In this document: piece by piece, positions 35,735-43,583 of the stretch
Numbering within the stretch: position 1 is the stretch's first letter
Layout of the letters: each line of letters opens with the position of its first letter
DNA from: CABZJG01 sp902512685
Lineage (GTDB): Bacteria; Pseudomonadota; Alphaproteobacteria; Rhodobacterales; Rhodobacteraceae
Reading direction: 5' to 3'
Assembly: GCA_051201605.1 (NCBI GenBank)
Contig: CP179201.1
Location: 2,046,001 to 2,110,000 of the forward strand
Length of the DNA: 64,000 nt
Program-made: the position numbers and the translations under genes
Notes under the pieces: model-generated
Database searches by the model: none
What the model saw: the letters and a program-made list of their open reading frames with translations, nothing else
What the model was told of the DNA's origin: nothing

Positions 35735-36802
35735 ATGCCCCGGTTTTATCCCCTGACTGTGACTAATATCCAAAAGACAATTCGTGATGCGGTTGTGGTC
35801 AGCCTGTGCCCGGGCCCCGAAGCAAATTTTAAATTTGTTCAGGGCCAATACCTGACCTTTAAAAAGAACTTTGATGGTCAAGAAATTCGCAGATCCTATT
35901 CGATCTGCAGCGGGCTTGACGATAATGTGCTGCAAGTCGGCATTAAGCATGTTGCAAATGGGGCGTTTTCAACCTGGGCCAATAGTGAATTGGCTGTGGG
36001 CGACGTAATCCATGCCATGCCCCCACAAGGGCGATTTTTCGCACCGCTCGATGCCGAAGCAGAAAACCACTATCTCGGATTTGCCGGCGGCTCAGGCATT
36101 ACGCCTTTGTTGTCAATTATAAAAACCACGCTGGCCCGTGAGCCGCACAGCCGCTTTACGCTAATCTACGCCAATCGCCGCATAAGCTCGATTATGTTTC
36201 GCGAAGAGTTGGAAGATCTGAAAAATACTTACATCGATCGTCTGAGTGTTTTGCATATTTTGGAAGATGATCCTCAGGAAATAGATCTTTTTTCCGGTCG
36301 CATTACGGCCGAAAAACTGAATGTTCTATTCGAAAAATGGATATCATTACCGCAAATTGCCTGTGCCTTCATCTGTGGCCCAGAACCAATGATGACGTCA
36401 ATTGCGGAGGGACTTTCACACCACGGGCTGGCAAAAGAAAAAATAAAGTACGAACTGTTCAAGTCCAATCAACCCGGTCGTTTGGCACTGAAAACAAACA
36501 CAAACATCACACACGAAAATCCCGCAAAAACCAACGTTACTGTCACCATCGATGGAGCGTCTTCTTCGTTTGAAATGCGCCGGGATCAAAGCATTTTGCA
36601 AGCCGCACTTGAAAACAACCTTGATGCGCCATTTTCATGTCAGGCGGGGGTCTGTTCAACCTGCCGGTGCAAGGTGATCGAAGGCGATATTGAGATGGTT
36701 GCTAATCATGCACTACAAGATGATGAAATCGCCAAAGGCTATGCGCTGTCCTGCCAATCCTATCCGCTTTCTGATCACCTGATTGTGCAATACGATCAAT
36801 GA
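35735..36802 (+). CDS. paaE: 1,2-phenylacetyl-CoA epoxidase reductase PaaE
   Basis: 355 residues. N-terminal FAD-binding domain with RSYSICSG, NADP-binding domain with GGSGITPLLSI, and a C-terminal plant-type [2Fe-2S] domain with CQAGVCSTCRC and a distal cysteine in ALSCQSYP (about residues 302-345). Transfers electrons from NADPH to PaaA. Its last seven bases overlap the convergent TetR gene. Confidence 0.95.
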   Translation: MPRFYPLTVTNIQKTIRDAVVVSLCPGPEANFKFVQGQYLTFKKNFDGQEIRRSYSICSGLDDNVLQVGIKHVANGAFSTWANSELAVGDVIHAMPPQGRFFAPLDAEAENHYLGFAGGSGITPLLSIIKTTLAREPHSRFTLIYANRRISSIMFREELEDLKNTYIDRLSVLHILEDDPQEIDLFSGRITAEKLNVLFEKWISLPQIACAFICGPEPMMTSIAEGLSHHGLAKEKIKYELFKSNQPGRLALKTNTNITHENPAKTNVTVTIDGASSSFEMRRDQSILQAALENNLDAPFSCQAGVCSTCRCKVIEGDIEMVANHALQDDEIAKGYALSCQSYPLSDHLIVQYDQ

Positions 36803-37395
36803 TCGGATGCTATACCTTTTAAAGTCAACTCTGTTACCACTTTTGCATAGTTTTCGCGCGCCTCTGTACCCTCTTGCCGGTTCCACATATAAAACCAGTT
36901 CAGCATTCCAAAAACCGACATGGTTACCGCATGCAGCTTGGCTTTTTCCTTCGCTTCAATAGCGGGTGCAATTTCTGCAATAACATTGCGCAATATTGAA
37001 ATCATATCGCGTTGATAACTGCGAAGAATGTCTTGTTGCGCTGATGGCAAGTGCTGCATTTCGTTAAGTTGCACCTGATGTTGATGATCCATACCTTGAT
37101 AAGCCAGCAATATTTCACGAACCAAAAGAAATAATTTTTGCTTTGGCGGAAACCCGTCTAGCTTTAAGGAGGTCAGCTTTTGATGAAGTGCCCTCAGGTA
37201 GGCATTCAAAAGATCAAATAAGAGCGCGTCCTTGCCAGAATAATAATGATAAATATTGGCTTTTGAAATCTGACATTCATGGGCAAGCTCGGCCATTGAA
37301 GCTCCTGCAAAGCCCTCTCGTGCAAAAAGCATGGCTGCTGAATTCAAGATATGGTCGCGCTTAAACTCATAATCTTTTGCGATGGGCCTTGCCAT
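36796..37395 (-). CDS. paaR: TetR-family regulator of phenylacetate genes
   Basis: 199 residues. N-terminal helix-turn-helix around residues 33-54 (MAELAHECQISKANIYHYYSGKDALL). The start at 37395 has GGAG eight bases upstream. It is 13 bases downstream of paaK on the same strand and converges on paaE, so it probably belongs to the paaI-paaK-regulator transcript. PaaR-type TetR proteins of other proteobacteria repress paa genes and respond to phenylacetyl-CoA; this role is inferred here. Confidence 0.8.
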   Translation of the reverse strand: MARPIAKDYEFKRDHILNSAAMLFAREGFAGASMAELAHECQISKANIYHYYSGKDALLFDLLNAYLRALHQKLTSLKLDGFPPKQKLFLLVREILLAYQGMDHQHQVQLNEMQHLPSAQQDILRSYQRDMISILRNVIAEIAPAIEAKEKAKLHAVTMSVFGMLNWFYMWNRQEGTEARENYAKVVTELTLKGIASDH

Positions 37396-37408
37396 AGGCT
37401 TAGCTCCT

Positions 37409-38710
37409 TTATCGGTTATCCACCACGCGTTTGGCTTTACCCTCAGAGCGTTGAACATTGCCGGGTTCGGCGACTTCAACTTGGCAAGACACGCCAACAA
37501 CCTCTTTGATCCGTCTTGCAAGCTCTTGGGCCGCTGCTGTTCGCTGATCTTGGCTATTGCCCTCTGGCAGCACCTCGACATGCACCCGCATGCTATCCAT
37601 TCGCCCCTTTTGAACCAGTTCAATTTGAAAATGAGTGGATAGATATTGGGTGGCGATCACCTGTTCTTCTATCTGGGTGGGAAACACATTCACACCGCGC
37701 AGAATAATCATATCATCACTGCGGCCCGTGACTTTTTCCATCCGCCGCATACTTCGGGCCGTTCCGGGGAGAAGTTTTGTTAAATCCCGCGTGCGATAGC
37801 GGATCAGCGGCATGCCCTCTTTGGTCAATGTGGTGAAAACCAACTCGCCGTTGGTGCCGTCCGTGACCACCTTACCCGTTTCAGGGTCGATAACTTCTGG
37901 GTAAAAATGATCTTCCCAGATATGCAGGCCATCTTTTGTTTCAACGCATTCATTGGCAACGCCGGGGCCCATAACTTCTGATAATCCGTAAATATCAACT
38001 GCATGCATATCAAAGGCTTGTTCAATTTCATGCCGCATTGCATTGGTCCAAGGCTCTGCACCGAAAATTGCTGTTTCAAGCGAACTTTTACGCGGGTCTA
38101 AACCCTGGCGATGGTACTCTTCCAAGATATTTAGCATATAGGACGGCGTCACCATGATTGCTTTAGGTTTGAAATCTTCGATCAACATCACCTGACGCGC
38201 GGTCTGGCCACCCGAAACCGGCACCACCATTGCGCCCAGTTTTTCAATTCCGTAATGCGCGCCCAAACCGCCAGTAAAAAGACCATAGCCATAGGCATTG
38301 TGCACCATATCCCCTGCCCGCACACCTGATGCGCGCAGCGAGCGCGCCACCAAATCCGCCCAGATTGAGATATCGTTTTGCGTATATCCGACAACGGTCG
38401 GCTTGCCCGTGGTTCCCGAAGATGCATGCAACCGAACAATTTCCGATTTATCAACGGCAAAAAGCCCAAACGGGTAGTGATCACGCAAATTTGCTTTGGT
38501 CGTAAAGGGGAATTTTGCCAAGTCATCAAGAGTTTTTACATCATCCGGATGCACCCCAAGTCGGTCAAACCTTTCACGATAAAAGCTAACGTTGCTATAA
38601 GCATGGGACAAAGACCACTTAAGCCGCTTTAATTGCAGTTCGCGGATTTCGTCAATCGGGGCTATTTCAATCTGATCAAGTTCGGCCCTGTTAGGTGTGA
38701 GGTCTTTCAT
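37409..38710 (-). CDS. paaK: Phenylacetate-CoA ligase
   Basis: 433 residues; AMP-forming acyl-CoA ligase. The ATP-binding loop SSGTTGKPTVVGYT is at residues 97-110, YGLSEVMGPGVA in the middle, and MIILRGVNVFPTQIEEQ near the end. It activates phenylacetate to phenylacetyl-CoA, the first pathway step. It overlaps the paaI end by 20 bases. Confidence 0.96.
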   Translation of the reverse strand: MKDLTPNRAELDQIEIAPIDEIRELQLKRLKWSLSHAYSNVSFYRERFDRLGVHPDDVKTLDDLAKFPFTTKANLRDHYPFGLFAVDKSEIVRLHASSGTTGKPTVVGYTQNDISIWADLVARSLRASGVRAGDMVHNAYGYGLFTGGLGAHYGIEKLGAMVVPVSGGQTARQVMLIEDFKPKAIMVTPSYMLNILEEYHRQGLDPRKSSLETAIFGAEPWTNAMRHEIEQAFDMHAVDIYGLSEVMGPGVANECVETKDGLHIWEDHFYPEVIDPETGKVVTDGTNGELVFTTLTKEGMPLIRYRTRDLTKLLPGTARSMRRMEKVTGRSDDMIILRGVNVFPTQIEEQVIATQYLSTHFQIELVQKGRMDSMRVHVEVLPEGNSQDQRTAAAQELARRIKEVVGVSCQVEVAEPGNVQRSEGKAKRVVDNR

Positions 38711-39149
38711 TATCTTGCCTTTCTAAGTCTTGGAAAACTTGACCCTTTATGGCCCTTGACATGCCGCGCATTTCGGCCACTATTTCGTTGTGCTGATTAA
38801 GAACACGCACATCATAAATGCCGTTTTTGCCCTTTAAGGTCACCTCTTTCGCCTCAGCAGTCAAAACATCACCCTCCTGCGCAGGGTTTAAAAAACTGAT
38901 CATATTATGCATGGCAACGGTGGTTTGATTGCGGCTGTTGCAGGCAAAAGCAAACGCGCTGTCCGCCAGCAAAAAAGTAATGCCGCCATGGCCAATACCA
39001 TGGCCATTACAATGATGCGCTTTCAGGTTTAGCGACAAACGCGCAAATCCCTCATCTATATCTTGCAGCTCAATTCCTATCCACTGCGAAGCCCGATCGC
39101 TTGCCCACATGGCTTCGGCAGATTGTTCAGCGCGCTCTTTGGGTGTCAC
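38691..39149 (-). CDS. paaI: Hydroxyphenylacetyl-CoA thioesterase PaaI
   Basis: 152 residues, hotdog fold. HGIGHGGITFLLADSAFAFACN holds Asp63, the family's catalytic acid. It hydrolyses ring-hydroxylated phenylacetyl-CoA, freeing CoA from dead-end products. I choose a GTG start at 39149 (MTPKERAEQS, as in homologues) because AAAGGA sits just upstream; an ATG 15 bases earlier lacks such a site. Confidence 0.93.
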   Translation of the reverse strand: MTPKERAEQSAEAMWASDRASQWIGIELQDIDEGFARLSLNLKAHHCNGHGIGHGGITFLLADSAFAFACNSRNQTTVAMHNMISFLNPAQEGDVLTAEAKEVTLKGKNGIYDVRVLNQHNEIVAEMRGMSRAIKGQVFQDLERQDNERPHT

Positions 39150-39181
39150 ATGGCATCCTTTCAAAAGTCATAATCTGACAA

Positions 39182-39219
39182 TTATCCGTCACAAAGCTTG
39201 CATAAACCGAACGGTTGGT
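39182..39219. promoter_or_regulatory. Likely operator region between paaI and paaZ
   Basis: ACCGAACGGTTGGT (39206-39219) is an imperfect palindrome differing at two of 14 positions from ACCGACCGGTCGGT, the symmetric form I recall for PaaR-like TetR operators. Next to it, TGACGGATAA (minus strand, 39182-39191) repeats a 10-mer found at the paaJ promoter. The site lies between divergent paaI and paaZ and could serve both. Confidence 0.5.
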
Positions 39220-39254
39220 CAATAAATTAAATATTGAACTTTGAGGACTGTAAA

Positions 39255-41285
39255 ATGGCTATTCATCAGGTAGAAAGTTTTGTTGGCGGGCAATGGATCG
39301 CCCCGGACAAAAATGCAAATGTGATTTTTTCGGCAATTGATGGGTCCGTCATTGCGCAGGCAGGAAGCGGTAAAAATCACACCGCTACCCTGTTGGAATT
39401 TGCCAAAGATAAAGGGGGCACAGCGCTTCGAAAACTTGGGTTTCATGATCGGGCAAAGCTTCTAAAGGCGCTCGCGACAAAACTCAATGACCACCGCGAA
39501 GAGCTTTATCAACTTTCCTTTTTAACGGGTGCGACGGCCAAAGACCATTTGACTGATATAGACGGGGGAATTGCGACTGTTTTTGGTTATGCCTCAATCG
39601 GCCGCCGCGAATTGCCCGACAGTCAGGTTTACTGCGACGGCCAGGTTGAGCAATTGTCGCGCTCAGGATCTTTTCTCGGTCAGCATATCGCCGCGCCGCG
39701 CCGCGGTGTTGCAGTGCAGATTAATGCATTTAATTTTCCAGTTTGGGGTATGTTGGAAAAACTGGCGCCGGCAATATTGGCGGGCATGCCAACTATTATA
39801 AAACCGGCAACAGCCAGCTGCTATGTCACAGAAGCCGCAGTGCGCATCATAGAGGCAAGCAATATTCTGCCACCCGGATCCATCCAGCTCATCACCGGCT
39901 CAACTGGCAGCTTGCTTGACCATTTGGACTGTCAAGATGTTGTCAGTTTCACAGGCTCAAAGCAAACTTCGCAATTATTACGCACAACGCCCGCACTGAT
40001 CGAAAATTCAGTGCGCTTTATTGCTGAACAAGACAGTTTAAATGCCTCTATTCTAGCGCCAGATGCTGAAAATGGCAGTCCGGAATTTGATCTTTTTATC
40101 AAAGAAGTATGCACAGAAATAACCGTAAAAGCGGGCCAAAAATGTACTGCAATCCGACGTATACTGGTTCCCCAAAAACGGGCAATAGAGGTCGCCGCCG
40201 CGCTCAAGGAAAAACTTGAAACGATCCGCATTGGCGACCCCCGCGATCCGAACACGCAAATGGGTACCTTAATTTCGCAACTGCAAAAAAACGATGTCTT
40301 AGAAAAATTCGAGCAATTTAAAAGCGAATGCGATGTCGTTTTGGATATGCAAACGCCGAAGGCTCTGGCAAGCGGAGCCTTTGTCGGCCCAAAATTGCTT
40401 TGTGCACGTGCGCCGGATAGTGCAAAGCTGGTGCACATGTATGAAGCTTTTGGTCCAGTTTCCACGATTATCCCCTATGACGATCTGGATCATGCAGTTG
40501 AGTTGGCCAACCGCGGGGGTGGTAGCTTGGTTGTTTCACTTTTCACCAATCAACCCGATAGTGCAGCACATATTGCCCTTGGTGTGGGCGCGTATCATGG
40601 CCGCATTTATATCAATAACCGGCACAGCACGCATGAAGCCACCGGGCATGGTGCGCCGCTGCCACATCTTATTCACGGCGGCCCCGGCCGAGCCGGAGGT
40701 AGCGAAGAAATGGGCGGGTTGCGCGGCGTGATGCAATATATGCAGCGTACCGCAATACAAGGCGCGCCTGATATGCTAAGCGCCATAACAAGCAATTGGA
40801 TAAAGGGTGCAGCGCAGGACAGCACAGGGCCGCATCTCTTCCGGCGCTGCTTTGATGATTTGAACCCGGGTGATACACTGCGCACAGATAGCCGTGAGAT
40901 CAGCGCCGCAGACATCGAACATTTCGCCGAATTTACGGGCGATACGTTTTACGCCCACATGGATGACGAAGCCGCCAAGCGAAACCCGTTTTTTCCCGGC
41001 AAAGTAGCTCATGGATATTTGCTTTTGTCTTTTGCGGCCGGTCTATTTGTTGATCCGGACGAAGGGCCGGTTCTGGCCAATACCGGATTGGACAAGTTGA
41101 AATTTTCAAAACCTGTGGTGGCGGGCGATCGTATTCATGTCACCCTGAGCGTCAAACAAAAAACCCGAAGGACTGCAGAATATGGCGAAGTAAGATGGCA
41201 TGTTCAAATTCACAATCAGGACAAAGATTTAGTGGCCGAGTATGAACTTTTGACCATGAACGCTTATACACTTGGTGCGCAATAA
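39255..41285 (+). CDS. paaZ: Bifunctional oxepin-CoA hydrolase / 3-oxo-5,6-dehydrosuberyl-CoA semialdehyde dehydrogenase
   Basis: 676 residues. N-terminal aldehyde dehydrogenase domain with Glu258 and nucleophile Cys297 in GQKCTAIRR; C-terminal MaoC-like hydratase domain from about residue 540 with HFAEFTGDTFYAHMD and FFPGKVAHGYL. Opens the oxepin-CoA ring and oxidises the resulting aldehyde. ATG 39255 follows GAGGA; a TTG start 21 bases upstream is less likely. Confidence 0.95.
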   Translation: MAIHQVESFVGGQWIAPDKNANVIFSAIDGSVIAQAGSGKNHTATLLEFAKDKGGTALRKLGFHDRAKLLKALATKLNDHREELYQLSFLTGATAKDHLTDIDGGIATVFGYASIGRRELPDSQVYCDGQVEQLSRSGSFLGQHIAAPRRGVAVQINAFNFPVWGMLEKLAPAILAGMPTIIKPATASCYVTEAAVRIIEASNILPPGSIQLITGSTGSLLDHLDCQDVVSFTGSKQTSQLLRTTPALIENSVRFIAEQDSLNASILAPDAENGSPEFDLFIKEVCTEITVKAGQKCTAIRRILVPQKRAIEVAAALKEKLETIRIGDPRDPNTQMGTLISQLQKNDVLEKFEQFKSECDVVLDMQTPKALASGAFVGPKLLCARAPDSAKLVHMYEAFGPVSTIIPYDDLDHAVELANRGGGSLVVSLFTNQPDSAAHIALGVGAYHGRIYINNRHSTHEATGHGAPLPHLIHGGPGRAGGSEEMGGLRGVMQYMQRTAIQGAPDMLSAITSNWIKGAAQDSTGPHLFRRCFDDLNPGDTLRTDSREISAADIEHFAEFTGDTFYAHMDDEAAKRNPFFPGKVAHGYLLLSFAAGLFVDPDEGPVLANTGLDKLKFSKPVVAGDRIHVTLSVKQKTRRTAEYGEVRWHVQIHNQDKDLVAEYELLTMNAYTLGAQ

Positions 41286-41326
41286 CTGGTTGAATTTCAC
41301 CGCTAAAACTGTGTACGATCACGGCG

Positions 41327-42157
41327 ATGGAGACCCGCGAAAAACCTGCCTTTGAACAGGCGTTAGATATTCTACTTTCTGGCACAATACCGCGTGTTTG
41401 GTCATTTATTGCGAGTATTTTCGGTGACCTTGCACGCGATCCTGGCGACGAGCTTAGCGCGCACTTGATAAATCAAATGACCGCTTTGATCGGCATCAAG
41501 CCCGAGGCAACCCGTGTTGCTTTACACAGGCTACGCAAGGAAAATTGGATTGATTTGCGCAAATCTGGTCGTAATTCATTTTACTCATTAACCGCAAAGG
41601 GATTGCTGCAATCACAAGCTGCCAGCCGGCGCATTTATGGCTCTGATACTCATTACGATCAGAATTGGCATCTTGTGCTTACTGAAAAAGCCAAGGCAAA
41701 AGGGCCATGGGATGATCCTGCCAATGGCTATATCACCCTTGGTCAAACCAGTTTTTTGGGGCATGGTGATGCGCCAAAGAACTGTGGGGATCACTTTGTC
41801 ATTTCGGGAGAAATCAGCGCTGTGCCGAACTGGGTCAAAAACAAATTACTGAATTCAGAAAGGGACAAGAACTTACAGATATTGACGCAGAAGTTCAGGG
41901 CCCTTCAGAAAGTGACACAGACAAAAAATCAATTTGGCCCATTACAGATCGCCATTCTCAGAAGCCTTCTGGTGCATTGCTGGCGGCGCGCTATTTTGCG
42001 GTATTCTGATGTTCCCTATTGGTTTTTCCCAGAGGGCTGGGCCGGAACGCACTGCCGAGACGCATTTGATAATACCTTGCTTAATTTACAAAAACCAAGC
42101 CTCAGCGCACTTGACGCGTTAACAAGCGATCGCAAAACTGAAACCTTGCAAGATTAA
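41327..42157 (+). CDS. paaX: PaaX-family transcriptional regulator
   Basis: 276 residues, slightly shorter than the E. coli protein. A winged-helix N-terminal domain (RVALHRLRKENWIDLRKSGRNSFYSLTAKG at about 65-94) and a PaaX-like central and C-terminal region. PaaX is a repressor relieved by phenylacetyl-CoA. It follows paaZ by 41 bases. A second regulator for one pathway, besides the TetR protein, is notable. Confidence 0.88.
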   Translation: METREKPAFEQALDILLSGTIPRVWSFIASIFGDLARDPGDELSAHLINQMTALIGIKPEATRVALHRLRKENWIDLRKSGRNSFYSLTAKGLLQSQAASRRIYGSDTHYDQNWHLVLTEKAKAKGPWDDPANGYITLGQTSFLGHGDAPKNCGDHFVISGEISAVPNWVKNKLLNSERDKNLQILTQKFRALQKVTQTKNQFGPLQIAILRSLLVHCWRRAILRYSDVPYWFFPEGWAGTHCRDAFDNTLLNLQKPSLSALDALTSDRKTETLQD

Positions 42158-42237
42158 CTGAATAAAAAAACTAATTTCTACCTATATAGAATTGAAAAAA
42201 TTTCGGTCCAGCCAACTTTATTCAAAAGGAATTTGAA

Positions 42238-42441
42238 ATGCTGACCCCCAGAAGAATCGTTCGGATGGCGAAATGGGCGCGACATCCGCCGAGTTTAAAA
42301 ATGGTGATACTGGTCTTTTCAATTGTTGCCATTGGCCTGCTTATCGCAGGTATAGAACACTATGCGGGTTGGCCAGAGGCGCTAACAGTCGATCCCAAAG
42401 GTCATGGAAAAGTCAGAATAACGCAACCTATCAAGCCTTAA
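42238..42441 (+). CDS. Small conserved membrane protein
   Basis: 67 residues with a basic N-terminus (MLTPRRIVRMAKWARHPPS) and one membrane segment (about 22-40), then a short tail with GWPEALT. AAGGA lies seven bases before the ATG. It resembles small hypothetical proteins I recall beside lipA in Rhodobacterales. It ends one base before the lipA stop on the opposite strand. Function unknown. Confidence 0.7.
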   Translation: MLTPRRIVRMAKWARHPPSLKMVILVFSIVAIGLLIAGIEHYAGWPEALTVDPKGHGKVRITQPIKP

Positions 42442-43395
42442 TTACCCATGAGCAAGTTTTTTCAAACGCGCTTGCCGCAGTTTAGCAAAATCGTCTCCGG
42501 CATGATAAGACGAGCGTGTAAGCGGTGTTGCCGAAACCATTAAAAAGCCTTTGCCATAGGCCGCTTTTTCATAGGATTTAAACTCATCCGGGTGTACAAA
42601 CCGGTCTACCGCGTGGTGCTTTGGAGTGGGCTGCAGATACTGCCCGATGGTCAAAAAATCGACATCTGCGGCACGCATATCATCCATCACTTGCGTCACG
42701 GTCTGCCGATCTTCGCCCAAGCCCACCATGATCCCCGATTTGGTAAACATGCTTGGATCCAATTCCTTGACCCGCTGCAACAGTCGAAGCGAATGGAAAT
42801 AGCGGGCGCCGGGGCGCACCTCGGGATATAGCCCGGGCACGGTTTCAAGATTGTGGTTAAACACATCAGGGCGCGCCTCAACCACAGTTTCTACGACTTC
42901 CGGGGCACATTTCAAAAAATCCGGCGTAAGAATTTCTATGGTTGTTGAGGGGCTCCGGTGCCGCACCGCCCGAATTGTTTGGGCAAAGTGTTCAGCCCCG
43001 CCATCGGCAATATCATCCCGATCGACTGAGGTAATGACAACATGCTGCAAACCCAGCTTTGCCACGGCATCTGCCACCCTGCCCGGCTCAAACACATCAA
43101 GCGCATCTGGTGGCTTTCCGGTTGCAATATTACAAAATGAACAGGCGCGGGTACAGACCTCACCCATGATCATCATGGTGGCGTGACCCTGGCTCCAACA
43201 TTCGCCTACGTTAGGGCAGCCGGCCTCTTCACAGACCGTGACCAGTTTATTATCCCGCATGATATTGCGCGTCTTCTTATAACCGTCGCTTGTGGGCGCT
43301 TTTACGCGAATCCAATCAGGCTTTTTTGGCTGCGCGTTATCCGGCCGATGGACTTTTTCTGGATGACGCTGTTTTGGCTGTGTAAGATCTGGCAC
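42442..43395 (-). CDS. lipA: Lipoyl synthase
   Basis: 317 residues. Radical SAM enzyme that inserts two sulfurs into octanoylated lipoyl domains. Auxiliary-cluster cysteines 55, 60 and 66 (CEEAGCPNVGEC), radical SAM cysteines 81, 85 and 88 (CTRACSFC), and the C-terminal RSSYHAG serine motif that ligates the auxiliary cluster. It stands alone on the minus strand; lipB is not adjacent. Confidence 0.97.
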   Translation of the reverse strand: MPDLTQPKQRHPEKVHRPDNAQPKKPDWIRVKAPTSDGYKKTRNIMRDNKLVTVCEEAGCPNVGECWSQGHATMMIMGEVCTRACSFCNIATGKPPDALDVFEPGRVADAVAKLGLQHVVITSVDRDDIADGGAEHFAQTIRAVRHRSPSTTIEILTPDFLKCAPEVVETVVEARPDVFNHNLETVPGLYPEVRPGARYFHSLRLLQRVKELDPSMFTKSGIMVGLGEDRQTVTQVMDDMRAADVDFLTIGQYLQPTPKHHAVDRFVHPDEFKSYEKAAYGKGFLMVSATPLTRSSYHAGDDFAKLRQARLKKLAHG

Positions 43396-43545
43396 GGGTC
43401 ATTTCCATTTTTACCGATATAATACCACAATTTGGCCGCTCTCCAAGCCTTATCCGCACATATCAGCTATGCAGAGCACAAGAAAAGCCGCCTGAAGTAC
43501 ACTATATAGCAAAGCGTGACAGATACCATCTGAGCAAAGTGTTGC

Positions 43546-43574
43546 ACCCCCGCGCAGATCACCTGCGCGGGGGT
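43546..43574 (-). terminator. Strong hairpin after katG
   Basis: ACCCCCGCGCAG pairs perfectly with CTGCGCGGGGGT around a 5-base loop, a 12-bp GC-rich stem starting ten bases after the katG stop. Few T residues follow on the minus strand, so it may act as a terminator helped by Rho or as an mRNA 3' stabiliser. Confidence 0.65.
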
Positions 43575-43583
43575 ATGTTCAAG

